38,908 nt of DNA from Novosphingobium sp. ERN07 (lineage in GTDB: Bacteria; Pseudomonadota; Alphaproteobacteria; Sphingomonadales; Sphingomonadaceae). Under the pieces are notes generated by a model that ran no database searches, was not told the DNA's origin, and was given only the letters and a program-made list of their open reading frames with translations. The position numbers and the translations under genes are program-made. The stretch covers positions 1 to 38,908 of the forward strand of contig NZ_JABAID010000026.1 of assembly GCF_012641335.1 (NCBI RefSeq). Direction: 5' to 3'. Every line of letters starts with the position of its first letter. Position 1 is the stretch's first letter. Below are positions 24,625-33,028 of this stretch, one piece after another.

Positions 24625-25913
24625 GCAACCGCGCACCCCATTTCCCGCCAGCGAGTGCCCGCAACATGGCGTTGCTGGTACAGCTGCGCTGGATGGCGGT
24701 GGTCGGCCAGTTGATCACGATCTGGGCAACGGTTGAAATGCTTGGCGTGCGCCTGCCGCTTGCGCACCTCATCGCCCTTCCGGTGCTGCTGGCGCTGGTG
24801 AACCTTGCCACGTGGATCATGGGGCGTGAACGCGAAGGCTACAGCCACCTTGAGCTGCTGGCTGCGCTGATGCTCGATGTCGGTTCGCTGGCATGGCAAC
24901 TGTGGTTCAGCGGCGGCACCACGAACCCTTTCGCCTTCCTTTTTCTGCTGCAGATCGTCATCGGCGCGATCCTGCTGCCGCCGAGCTGGAGCTGGATCGT
25001 GGCGGCACTTTCGGTCGCAGCCTTTGCCGAGCTGACCTTTGACCATCGACCGCTTGATCTTCCAGCCCCCTTTGCCAGCGAACCGATGCAAATTTACCTG
25101 CTGGGCAGCCTGCTATGCTTCCTGCTGATTGCCGCGTTGCTGGTCTTCTTCGTCATCCGCATCGACCGCAACCGGCGGCAAAGCGATGCCGCGCTGGCGG
25201 CGCTGCGCCAACAGGCGGCCGAGGAACACCACATCGTGCGCATGGGGCTGCTAGCGTCGGGCGCGGCGCATGAACTCGGCACCCCGCTCGCAACGATCTC
25301 GGTGCTGCTGGGGGACTGGAAACAGCATCCCGCGCTGACGCAAAATCCCGACCTTGCCGCAGAGGTCGATGAAATGGCGACTGAACTGCACCGCTGCAAG
25401 GCGATTGTCACCGGCATTCTCCAGTCTGCGGGCGAAGCGCGTGGCGAGAAGCCCGAAGTCACCACCCTGAGCGCATTCGTGCAGGCCATCGCGCACGAAT
25501 GGCACGTGCGAAGCGGCGGCACGGTGCTGCTGGATAACCGGATCACTGACGATGACCCAGATATCGTTTCGGACCCGGCGCTGCGGCAGGTCATCGGCAA
25601 CGTGATCGACAATGCGCTCGAAGTCTCGCCGCACTTCGCCCTTCTTTCTGCGTCGATCGAGGCCGACGACGCAGTCATCGCGGTGCGCGACCGCGGCCCC
25701 GGCTTTGCGCCCGAAATGCTTGAGGCCTTCGGGCGTCCCTATTCCTCGACCAAGGGCCGTGCGGGCGGCGGCCTTGGACTGTTCCTCGTGGTCAACGTGC
25801 TGCGCAAGCTTGGCGGCAAAGTAGAGGTCGGCAATTCCGCCGATGGCGGTGCGCTGGTGCGCATGACCTTGCCGCTCACCGCGCTGGCTTATCGCCGGAG
25901 TGCCGCTGCATGA
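24621..25913 (+). CDS. regB: RegB/PrrB-type redox sensor kinase
   Basis: A 430-residue kinase with six predicted transmembrane helices in residues 15-180. The quinone-responsive motif GGxxNPF is present at 98-104 (GGTTNPF), the H-box at H217 (SGAAHELGTPL), a redox-type cysteine at C259 (LHRCKAIVTGIL, matching the position of the regulatory Cys of RegB), and an ATPase domain (VIDNALEVSP, RDRGPGF, GGGLGLFLVV). Family knowledge: reduced conditions in the quinone pool activate RegB, which phosphorylates RegA. Its placement directly behind the quinol oxidase and SURF1 genes, with overlapping codons at both ends, implies feedback between respiratory state and oxidase expression. Confidence 0.95.
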   Translation: MSNRAPHFPPASARNMALLVQLRWMAVVGQLITIWATVEMLGVRLPLAHLIALPVLLALVNLATWIMGREREGYSHLELLAALMLDVGSLAWQLWFSGGTTNPFAFLFLLQIVIGAILLPPSWSWIVAALSVAAFAELTFDHRPLDLPAPFASEPMQIYLLGSLLCFLLIAALLVFFVIRIDRNRRQSDAALAALRQQAAEEHHIVRMGLLASGAAHELGTPLATISVLLGDWKQHPALTQNPDLAAEVDEMATELHRCKAIVTGILQSAGEARGEKPEVTTLSAFVQAIAHEWHVRSGGTVLLDNRITDDDPDIVSDPALRQVIGNVIDNALEVSPHFALLSASIEADDAVIAVRDRGPGFAPEMLEAFGRPYSSTKGRAGGGLGLFLVVNVLRKLGGKVEVGNSADGGALVRMTLPLTALAYRRSAAA

Positions 25914-26449
25914 GCGAAACGCAAAATGCCCCGTCACTCGTAATCGTCGAGGACGATCCCGCCTTCGCGCGCACCCTCTCGCGCTCGTTCGAACGCCGCG
26001 GCTATGCCGTCTCCCACGCCGCCAGCCCGGATCAGCTTGTCGCCCTGCTGGCGACGCATGAGTTTGAGTATGCCGTAGTCGACCTGAAGCTTGGCACGGC
26101 ATCGGGCTTGCCTTGCGTCGAGATGATCAACGCCCACGATCCGCAAACGCGCATCGTGGTGCTGACCGGCTTTGCCAGCATTGCCACTGCGGTCGAAGCG
26201 ATCAAGCTGGGCGCAGCGCACTATCTTGCCAAGCCCGCCAATTCCGATGACATCGAACAGGCCTTCGAACGCACCAGCGGTGATGCCAATGTGCCGGTCG
26301 ACGGGCGCAAGAGTTCGATCAAAACCGTGGAATGGGAATACATCCACACGGCCTTGGTCGAATGCGATTTCAACATATCCGAAGCTGCCCGCCGCCTCGG
26401 CATGCACCGCCGCACATTGGCGAGGAAGCTGGAGAAGCGACGAGTTTAG
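25910..26449 (+). CDS. regA: RegA/PrrA/ActR-type response regulator
   Basis: A 179-residue regulator: receiver domain with E14-D15-D16 and phospho-acceptor D58 (VVDLKLG), T/K residues in VVLTGFAS and YLAKPAN, a short linker, and a Fis-type helix-turn-helix at the C-terminus. The DNA-binding helix GMHRRTLARKLEKR is nearly invariant in RegA homologues. It is coupled to regB by ATGA. Expected targets are respiratory and redox genes, possibly including cyo and the divergent copper operon. A weak 7-bp dyad follows the gene. Confidence 0.95.
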   Translation: MSETQNAPSLVIVEDDPAFARTLSRSFERRGYAVSHAASPDQLVALLATHEFEYAVVDLKLGTASGLPCVEMINAHDPQTRIVVLTGFASIATAVEAIKLGAAHYLAKPANSDDIEQAFERTSGDANVPVDGRKSSIKTVEWEYIHTALVECDFNISEAARRLGMHRRTLARKLEKRRV

Positions 26450-26450
26450 A

Positions 26451-26480
26451 AGGTTGATCATTCCGCTCCAGATTCAACCT
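26451..26480 (+). terminator. weak dyad after regA
   Basis: AGGTTGA (26451-26457) and TCAACCT (26474-26480) form a 7-bp stem with a 16-base loop starting 2 bases after the regA stop. No U-tract follows, so it may be a weak terminator or an operator. Confidence 0.3.
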
Positions 26481-26881
26481 AAAATGTCGGTCGAACTGCA
26501 ACTGTTTGCCTGAAACCTGCCCCTCACTACCTCTATGGTAAATGGCCGCATCGTCCCGCACCCGGTCAGCCACGCCCTTACTTCGTTTCTATGATCAGGA
26601 CACCAGTGAAATCCTAACTTCCCAGTTCTCACCTTCATCTGGTATGGCGCGCCACTAGATAAATCTGGAGTTGTCGGGCCTACATCGCGCGAAACAAACG
26701 AACGGGAAATGCCCGTGCAACGGCGGCAGAGTCTGTGTTGACAAGCGGGGTTGACGCTATTGCATCAGCAGCGGCGGACGGCAGGCCAGGCCACCCTACG
26801 CGGAATCCACTAATCGTTTTAAAACGAGCCGTTACACCTAGGCGGTAGAAGCCTTCCTGAATTCTTGGTCGGGAAGAGCAG
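26481..26881. other. intergenic region between regA and the chemosensory operon
   Basis: About 400 bases with no gene I can support. It must hold the chemosensory operon promoter. Visible items are TTGACA (26739-26744) and TTGACG (26751-26756), which resemble -35 elements, a 12-bp perfect palindrome at 26815-26826, and a GGGAAGAG ribosome site just before the ATG at 26882. An antisense frame here has no signal, domain or ribosome site. Confidence 0.5.
26815..26826. promoter_or_regulatory. 12-bp palindrome upstream of the chemosensory operon
   Basis: CGTTTTAAAACG is a perfect palindrome located 56 bp before the first gene of the operon. It is a candidate operator; the binding protein is unknown and chance is not excluded. 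Confidence 0.3.
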
Positions 26882-27184
26882 ATGGTTGTCGTCTTTGGCG
26901 AAAGCGCAAACATACGAGCGATCGAGGGCATACGCACCACGCTGCTCGAAGCATTCCAGCTCCATGACGACCTGGAGCTCGATGTCTCACAGGTTGCAGA
27001 GGCAGACCTAAGCTTCCTTCAACTCATAGAGGCCGCGCGGAAGTTTGCGGCCACCGAAGGTAAGCGCATTCGGCTGACCGCCCCGGCTACCGCGTCGCTT
27101 GCTGCGTTACTCGACCGTGCCGGCATTTTGGCCGGCGATCCCGCAGGCATCGACGATTTCTGGCTCAAGGGAGATGTCCAGTGA
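26882..27184 (+). CDS. STAS-domain protein opening the chemosensory operon
   Basis: A 100-residue single STAS domain (MlaB/anti-sigma-antagonist-like fold): beta strand VVVFGESANIRAIEGIRTTLLEAF, then LELDVSQVAEADLSFLQLIEAARKFAATEGKRIRL, with the conserved D-x(2-6)-D-x-SFLQLL region where SpoIIAA-type proteins carry a phosphorylatable Ser. Here the Ser of DLSFLQL is present. GTGA overlap couples it to cheY. Such STAS proteins open several alphaproteobacterial che clusters, but the function is not established; a kinase partner is not visible here apart from CheA. Confidence 0.85.
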   Translation: MVVVFGESANIRAIEGIRTTLLEAFQLHDDLELDVSQVAEADLSFLQLIEAARKFAATEGKRIRLTAPATASLAALLDRAGILAGDPAGIDDFWLKGDVQ

Positions 27185-27546
27185 CATCCATCCTCACTGT
27201 AGACGATTCTTCCAGCATCCGCATGGCCATTCGAATTGCGCTGTCTGGAGCGGGGCATGACGTCGCCGAAGCTTCCGATGGTGCCGAAGGCCTTGCGAAA
27301 GCTCGCGGCAGCAAGTTCGATCTGATCATCACTGACCTCAACATGCCGAACATGAATGGGCTTGAGATGATCCGCGAGATTCGCAAGCTGCCTATTCAGG
27401 CAGGCACGCCGATCATCTTTCTGACGACCGAGTCAGATGATGCGATGAAGCAGGAGGCCAAGACAGCGGGTGCGACGGGGTGGCTGGTGAAGCCCTTCGT
27501 TGCAGATCATCTTCTCAAGGTAACTCGAAAGGTTCTTGGCGCATGA
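27181..27546 (+). CDS. cheY: CheY-type single-domain response regulator
   Basis: A 121-residue receiver domain starting at a GTG that overlaps the STAS stop. It has D8-D9, phospho-acceptor D52 (IITDLNMPNMNG), T82-T83, and K104 (LVKPF). No output domain. It is expected to be phosphorylated by the CheA encoded next, with which it overlaps by ATGA. Output could be flagellar or another motility or regulatory target; no flagellar or pilus genes are in the window. Confidence 0.95.
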   Translation: MTSILTVDDSSSIRMAIRIALSGAGHDVAEASDGAEGLAKARGSKFDLIITDLNMPNMNGLEMIREIRKLPIQAGTPIIFLTTESDDAMKQEAKTAGATGWLVKPFVADHLLKVTRKVLGA

Positions 27547-29579
27547 GCGGGCAGGATCCGGCGGCAGCGTTCCGCATCGAAGCGGGGGAGTTACTGGACA
27601 CGACCGAGCAGGCGCTGCTCGATCTTACGCACAGGCTCGATAGCCGGGATCTGATCGACACCGTATTTCGCGGCATGCACACACTGAAGGGGTCGGGCGC
27701 AATGTTCGGCTTCGATGCGCTAGCGGGCTTCACACACCATTGCGAGAGCGCGTTTGACCGCGTTCGCAAAGGGCAGGTCCAGGCCACCGAAGAACTCGTT
27801 GCCGTGACGCTTTCTGCCATGGATCACATGCGGGCGCTGGTCGAGTGCAACGCCGGCGATCTTGAGGCTGAAAGCGCCGCCATTCTCAAGCGACTGCAAG
27901 CCGCTCTCAGCGCAAGCCCTGCCCCGGTGCATGACGCTGGCATAGCGCCCTCAACTTCGCAACTCAGCGGGGACCATGACGGCGACGAGCTACCTGGCGG
28001 CCCTTGGAACGTCCACTTCCGGCTTCCTGTGGAAGCCATGGCCAACGGCACTAATCCACTTGTCCTGCTTGACGAACTGCGCGATCTGGGCGCCACCCGG
28101 GTCGCGGCGATCACCCAGGACATCCCTGCACTCGATCAACTCGATCCCATGCAATGCCATATGGCTTGGGATATCGAATTGCCGACCACGGTTGCGCGCG
28201 ACGCAATCGAGGACGTGTTCATTTTTGTCATGGACGAAATGGAACTGGTCATCGAACGATCGGAGCAGACGCTGCCTGCAGAGATTGACGGCGCTGCGGA
28301 TGCAGTAACCACGGAAAATGGGTCTGCTGTTGTGCCGCAACTCTTGCCGGGATCGGCTGAACCTGCAGGCAACCGACCTGCTAAGGCGGCCAGCGAAAGC
28401 GTGCGTGTGCCCGCCGAGCGGCTCGACCTGCTGATGGACCGCGTTGGTGAACTCGTCATCGTCCAGAGCCGCCTTGCACAACTAGCAAGTGCCGGGATTT
28501 CTGGGCCGACAGGTGAACTGGCGCTGCGCTCGATCTCGGAAGAAGTCGAACGCCTTGCCAACGAACTGCGCGATACCATGATGGTGCTGCGCATGGTCCC
28601 GATCGCTTCGCTGTTCGGGCGCTTCCGCCGGCTCGTCCATGACCTTGCGCGCGAAACCGGCAAAACGATCGATCTGGTTACCGATGGAGAGAGCACCGAG
28701 ATCGACAAGACCGTGTCAGAAAGGCTGGCCGACCCTATCGTCCACCTAATCCGCAACGCCTGCGATCATGGCCTTGAAACGAAGGATGAGCGCCTTGCTG
28801 CAGGAAAATCGCCAGAAGGGCAGATCCGCCTCTCGGCGCGGCAGACAGGGGGCGAGGTTCTTATCAAGATCGAGGACGACGGGCGAGGCATGGACCGCGA
28901 GAGAGTTCGCGCAAAGGCCGAAGCCTGTGGGCTTGTGCAGGCAGGGCAAGTCTTGTCCGATGCCGAACTTCTCCAGATGATCTTCGAACCCGGCTTTTCG
29001 ACTGCTGCGCAAGTGACCAATCTATCGGGCCGTGGGGTTGGTATGGATGTCGTCAAGCGCACAATTGAAGGCTTGCGCGGACAGATCGACTTAACCTCCG
29101 AACCGGGCAAGGGCTCGATCATCACTCTGCGCATACCGCTCACCCTCGCCATCATCGACGGTCTGCTGGTTCGTGTCGGTTGCGGGAACTACGTCATTCC
29201 GCTGTCGGCGGTCGAGGAATGCATTGAACTCAGTCTTGAGACGGACATCCGCTCCCGCGGGCGCAGCATGATCCAACTGCGTGAGAGGCTGGTGCCCTTC
29301 CTGAGGCTGCGTGAGCTGTTTAGCACGGGCACGCGGCCCGATCCCTTCCAGAAAATCGTCGTGATTACCTCGGGAGGAGAACGTGTCGGCCTAGTGGTCG
29401 ACCAGATCATCGGCAGTCACCAGACGGTGATAAAATCGATGTCGAGCCTGCACCGCTCGATCCCCAGCTTCTCGGGCGCCACCATCCTTGGCGATGGTGG
29501 CGTCGCGCTCATTCTCGACGTCGTTCAACTCGTAGCTCTGGGGCAGAACCGGGAGGAGCGGCTCCGTGCCGCAGGATAG
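27543..29579 (+). CDS. cheA: chemotaxis histidine kinase CheA
   Basis: A 678-residue class II kinase with all five modules: Hpt (phospho-acceptor H46 in GMHTLKGSGAMF), a P2-like CheY/CheB docking domain (about 155-240; WNVHFRLP through IEDVFIFVMDE), dimerisation helices (about 290-345; RLDLLMDRVGELV), catalytic domain (HLIRNACDHG 401-410, DDGRGMD 445-451, GRGVGMDVV near 496-504), and a C-terminal CheW-like domain (about 540-670). The start is the ATG overlapping cheY. It phosphorylates CheY and CheB in response to the soluble receptors encoded downstream. cheW follows with a 14-base overlap. Confidence 0.97.
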   Translation: MSGQDPAAAFRIEAGELLDTTEQALLDLTHRLDSRDLIDTVFRGMHTLKGSGAMFGFDALAGFTHHCESAFDRVRKGQVQATEELVAVTLSAMDHMRALVECNAGDLEAESAAILKRLQAALSASPAPVHDAGIAPSTSQLSGDHDGDELPGGPWNVHFRLPVEAMANGTNPLVLLDELRDLGATRVAAITQDIPALDQLDPMQCHMAWDIELPTTVARDAIEDVFIFVMDEMELVIERSEQTLPAEIDGAADAVTTENGSAVVPQLLPGSAEPAGNRPAKAASESVRVPAERLDLLMDRVGELVIVQSRLAQLASAGISGPTGELALRSISEEVERLANELRDTMMVLRMVPIASLFGRFRRLVHDLARETGKTIDLVTDGESTEIDKTVSERLADPIVHLIRNACDHGLETKDERLAAGKSPEGQIRLSARQTGGEVLIKIEDDGRGMDRERVRAKAEACGLVQAGQVLSDAELLQMIFEPGFSTAAQVTNLSGRGVGMDVVKRTIEGLRGQIDLTSEPGKGSIITLRIPLTLAIIDGLLVRVGCGNYVIPLSAVEECIELSLETDIRSRGRSMIQLRERLVPFLRLRELFSTGTRPDPFQKIVVITSGGERVGLVVDQIIGSHQTVIKSMSSLHRSIPSFSGATILGDGGVALILDVVQLVALGQNREERLRAAG

Positions 29580-30111
29580 CGCCATGCAACATTTCAGCGC
29601 AACCAGTTGGGACGAAAACGGCCAGCTCGAGGTTCTCACCTTCGACATCGGCGGTGAACGTCTTGCGATCGAAGCGGTGAATATCCGCGAGATCCTCGAC
29701 CTGCTTCCGGAAACGTGCGTGCCTGGAGCGCCGAACATCGTTTCCAGCGTCGTAAACTTCCGCGGCAAGATCATTCCGATTGCCGACCTCAGGGTTGTTT
29801 TCGGCATGGCCGCGGAAGTAGCGGATCACTCCGGGGAAAGTGCCGAAGGCGGATCGGTGTCGCCCGCTGCCGCTGATCACCGTATCGTGGTCATCGAGAC
29901 CGAGCTCGACAGCGAGCTGATCCAGATCGGACTGCGCGCCGACAAGGTCCACGAAGTCGCCATTCTCGATCAACGTGACAGCAATGAACCACCGGTTCTG
30001 GGAATCCGCTGGAAACGCGAATTCGTGCGCGAGTTCGTGCGACAGCCAGACTGCATAATCGTGCTGCCCGACCTCCAGGAAATCTTTCGATCAATGGCGT
30101 GCGCAGCGTGA
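29566..30111 (+). CDS. cheW: CheW coupling protein (first)
   Basis: A 181-residue CheW protein: VLTFDIGGERLAIEAVNIREIL, GAPNIVSSVVNFRGKIIPIADLR, and a C-terminal part IGLRADKVHEV... IIVLPDLQEIF. About 15 residues longer than usual because of a Ser/Glu/Ala insertion after the central domain (ADHSGESAEGGS). It starts at a GTG at 29566 behind GGGAGGAG, inside cheA; an ATG at 29584 behind AGGA is an alternative. It links receptors to CheA. Confidence 0.93.
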   Translation: MPQDSAMQHFSATSWDENGQLEVLTFDIGGERLAIEAVNIREILDLLPETCVPGAPNIVSSVVNFRGKIIPIADLRVVFGMAAEVADHSGESAEGGSVSPAAADHRIVVIETELDSELIQIGLRADKVHEVAILDQRDSNEPPVLGIRWKREFVREFVRQPDCIIVLPDLQEIFRSMACAA

Positions 30112-30155
30112 CGCTGGCCGCTTCATCTGCATCTTTCGGGAAGGGGTAAGGGCCA

Positions 30156-32474
30156 ATGCCGTTCAGGTTGTTCTCGCAGGTTTCCGAGGATCATGTCCTT
30201 GGCGAAATCGCACGCGTCGAGGCCGCGTTGGCATCTGGGGGCGACCTTTCGCTGCGCCTTGAGGCAGGGTCCGCCAATTCATCGACCCGCGCCATCATCG
30301 AAGCTTTCAACCGGCTGCTTGAGACCGCTGGCAAGCCGGTGGAGGCTCTCGCCGGGCAGATCAGCGCCATGACGGCTCAGCATGACCGGGGGGATATCGA
30401 CGTTTTTATCCCCGCAGACCAGTTTGCGGGGCGGTTCCGGGAAATGGCTCAAAGCATCAACGATCTGGTGAACGCCCACATCTCGGTAAAGAAGAAGGCT
30501 ATGGCCTGCGTGGCGGAGTTCAGCCGCGGCAATTTCTCCGCCCCGCTGGAACAGTTCCCCGGCAAGAAGGCTTTCATCAACGACACGATCGAGACCCTGC
30601 GTGGCAGTCTTGCCGGCCTGATTGCCGAAATGAACCACATGTCTGCCGAGCATGATCGCGGTGACATCGACGTGGTGGTCGACGACGGCAAGTTCCCTGG
30701 CGAATTCGGATTGATGGCACGCGGTATCAATGGGATGGTCGCGGGCCATATCGCCGTGAAGAAAAAGGCGATGGCCTGTATCAAGGAGCTTGGCGAGGGC
30801 AACTTCAAGGCTCCGCTGGAACAGTTTCCCGGCAAGAAAGCCTTCATCAACGAGACAATTGAAACCCTGCGCAGCAATCTTGTCGGCTTGATCGCCGAGC
30901 TTAACCACATGTCCGCCGAACACGATCGCGGCGACATCGACATCATGGTCAACGATGCCCGGTTCCTGGGCGATTTCGGCACGATGGCGCGTGGCATCAA
31001 CCAGATGGTTGCTGGCCATATCACCGTCAAGAAGAAGGCCATGGCCTGTGTCAAGGCGTTCGGCGAAGGGGACTTCAATGCCCCGCTGGAACAGTTCCCA
31101 GGCAAGAAAGCTTTCATCAACGACACCATCGAAACCCTGCGCGGCAACCTTCGCGAGATCACGGCGGAAATCCAGCGGTTGATCGAAGCCTCCACCGCCG
31201 GCCGGCTTGGCGAACGCGGCGAAGCCGGGCGCTTTGTCGGCGACTTTGCGAAGCTCGTCTCGGGCATCAACGGGATGCTTGATGCCACCATAAAGCCGAT
31301 CAACGAAGGCAATCGTGTGTTGAGCCAGATCAGCCGGGGCAACCTTGGCGAACGGGTGGAGATCGACTGCCACGGCGATCATCAGCGCATGCGCGATGCC
31401 ATCAACGAGCTCATTGACAACCTGAGCACCAGCGCAAGTGTGGCCGACAGGATTGCCGACGGTGATCTGACCGTCCGCCATACCCCGCTCTCGGCTGAGG
31501 ACCAGCTCGGCACGGCCCTTGCCAGCATGATCGAGCGGTTGTGTGAGGTGGTTGGCAGCACGTCCGTTGCGGCTGAAAACGTCTCCACAGGAAGCCGCCA
31601 GCTCGCCGCAAGCTCCGAACAGGTGGCGCAGGGAGCCACCGAGCAGGCGGCATCAGCCGAAGAAGCCTCGGCATCGATGGAGGAGATGGCTGCGAACATC
31701 AAGCAGAACGCCGACAACGCCGCCCAGACCGAGAAGATCGCGCGCCAGTCGTCGAAGGATGCCGAGCTTTCCGGGCAAGCGGTGGAACAAGCCGTAAATG
31801 CCATGCGCACGATTGCCGAGAAAATCAGCATCGTTCAGGAAATCGCGCGTCAGACCGATCTGCTGGCGCTCAATGCTGCCGTCGAAGCGGCGCGGGCGGG
31901 TGAGCATGGCAAAGGCTTTGCTGTCGTCGCCTCTGAAGTGCGCAAGCTTGCCGAGCGAAGCCAGACTGCCGCTGCGGAAATCAGTGCCGTTTCCGCGAAC
32001 ACGGTGAAAGTTGCAGCCGACGCCGGTGAAATGCTCGCCAAGCTTGTTCCCGACATCCGCCGCACAGCCGAATTGGTGACCGAGATCAGCGCCGCTTGTC
32101 GCGAACAGGATATCGGGGCTTCGCAGATCAATGAAGCGATCCAGCAACTCGACAAGGTTACCCAGCAGAACGCTAGCGCTTCTGACCAGATTTCCTCTAC
32201 ATCCGAGGAACTGGCTTCTCAGGCTGATGAGTTGCAGCAGGCGATTTCGTTCTTCAGAGTCGAATCCGCCGGAGGGGCCAGCAGCATGGGCAGGCCTGCG
32301 CTGCGTAAAGCAGCACCGGTATCTCATAACACGCCTGTCACCCGGCGGGCCAAACCCCCGGTGCCAAAGCGCAATTCCGTGGCAGATCAGAGGGAGAGGG
32401 TTGCCGGCTTCGCGCTTAACCTGACCGACGGGGGAGCCGACCCTGAAGATGCCGATTTCGGACGCGCGGCATGA
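30156..32474 (+). CDS. soluble poly-HAMP methyl-accepting chemotaxis protein (first)
   Basis: A 772-residue receptor without any transmembrane helix or signal peptide, so it should be cytoplasmic. Residues 1-70 are an N-terminal helical cap. Residues 71-340 are three tandem 90-residue units, each with an HDRGDID entry, a KKKAMAC cysteine (C118, C208, C298) and PLEQFPGKKAFIN. Further HAMP-like helices run to about 465 and the MCP signalling domain spans about 470-700 with hairpin tip A571-R601 (ALNAAVEAARAGEHGKGF). A Pro/Lys-rich linker leads to a conserved tail ending DADFGRAA. Family knowledge places the units in the HAMP_2 type. A cheW starts in its stop (ATGA). The signal is unknown; a thiol-based or bound-cofactor cue is possible. 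Confidence 0.94.
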   Translation: MPFRLFSQVSEDHVLGEIARVEAALASGGDLSLRLEAGSANSSTRAIIEAFNRLLETAGKPVEALAGQISAMTAQHDRGDIDVFIPADQFAGRFREMAQSINDLVNAHISVKKKAMACVAEFSRGNFSAPLEQFPGKKAFINDTIETLRGSLAGLIAEMNHMSAEHDRGDIDVVVDDGKFPGEFGLMARGINGMVAGHIAVKKKAMACIKELGEGNFKAPLEQFPGKKAFINETIETLRSNLVGLIAELNHMSAEHDRGDIDIMVNDARFLGDFGTMARGINQMVAGHITVKKKAMACVKAFGEGDFNAPLEQFPGKKAFINDTIETLRGNLREITAEIQRLIEASTAGRLGERGEAGRFVGDFAKLVSGINGMLDATIKPINEGNRVLSQISRGNLGERVEIDCHGDHQRMRDAINELIDNLSTSASVADRIADGDLTVRHTPLSAEDQLGTALASMIERLCEVVGSTSVAAENVSTGSRQLAASSEQVAQGATEQAASAEEASASMEEMAANIKQNADNAAQTEKIARQSSKDAELSGQAVEQAVNAMRTIAEKISIVQEIARQTDLLALNAAVEAARAGEHGKGFAVVASEVRKLAERSQTAAAEISAVSANTVKVAADAGEMLAKLVPDIRRTAELVTEISAACREQDIGASQINEAIQQLDKVTQQNASASDQISSTSEELASQADELQQAISFFRVESAGGASSMGRPALRKAAPVSHNTPVTRRAKPPVPKRNSVADQRERVAGFALNLTDGGADPEDADFGRAA
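30366..31175 (+). repeat. three in-frame 270-bp repeats in the first MCP
   Basis: Units at 30366-30635, 30636-30905 and 30906-31175 each encode exactly 90 residues with no insertion or deletion between copies. Most divergence is at the start of the first unit (TAQHDRGD versus SAEHDRGD). They are coding duplications forming stacked HAMP-like modules. Confidence 0.9.
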
Positions 32475-32974
32475 GCGGCCAAGGCGAACTCCAGGTAGAC
32501 GAGCTTCAGGTCGTCGAGTTCGGCCTCGGCAGCGAAGTCTTTGCTGTCCCTGTCCAGCTCGTTCGCGAGATTCTCGATTATGCGCCGCCCGCTCATGTGC
32601 CTAATGGCCCTTCATATTTTGCGGGGCTGACCGATGTGCGCGGTCAAGGCGTTCCAACCGTGGACCTGCGGCGGCGCTTGGGGTTGGAGGCGGTTGAACC
32701 GACGCTCGCGACGCGCATTTTGATTCTCGACATCTTACTGCCCGATCGCAGGCTCACCCTGGGGGTCGTGATTGATCGCGTACTCAGCGTCAGCAGCTAC
32801 AACGCAGCGCAGATCGAACCTGCACCCGACATCGGCGTGCGCTGGAAGTCTCAATACATCACCGGCGTTGTGCGGCGCGAAAGCGACTTTGCCGTGATCA
32901 TCGACGCTGCCCGCATCTTTACCACCCAAGAACCAGCGATGGCTGGTGAGGAATCGCAGTTGATTGAAGCCTGA
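32471..32974 (+). CDS. cheW: CheW coupling protein (second)
   Basis: A 167-residue CheW protein with VEFGLGSEVFAVPVQLVREIL, GLTDVRGQGVPTVDLRRRLGL, GVVIDRVLSVSSYNAAQIEPAP and YITGVVRRESDFAVIIDAARIF. It is distinct from the first CheW and lies between the two receptor genes, so each receptor may favour its own adaptor. The ATG overlaps the first receptor's stop. A gap of about 55 bases precedes the second receptor. Confidence 0.94.
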   Translation: MSGQGELQVDELQVVEFGLGSEVFAVPVQLVREILDYAPPAHVPNGPSYFAGLTDVRGQGVPTVDLRRRLGLEAVEPTLATRILILDILLPDRRLTLGVVIDRVLSVSSYNAAQIEPAPDIGVRWKSQYITGVVRRESDFAVIIDAARIFTTQEPAMAGEESQLIEA

Positions 32975-33028
32975 AGCAACTCACCGGAACTGACGACCCC
33001 AAAGTCGCCACCCGGTATCGGAATAAAG

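Noticed and set aside
26680..26940. Minus-strand frame of 86 residues before the STAS gene
   Set aside because: Overlaps the STAS start, no ribosome site, no domain.
30366..31175. 270-bp direct repeats as a mobile element or assembly duplication
   Set aside because: The copies are in frame, diverged at synonymous positions, and similar units recur in the second MCP, so they are protein modules.
30279..31481. Minus-strand frames opposite the first MCP
   Set aside because: They show repeats only because the MCP gene itself repeats every 270 bases.
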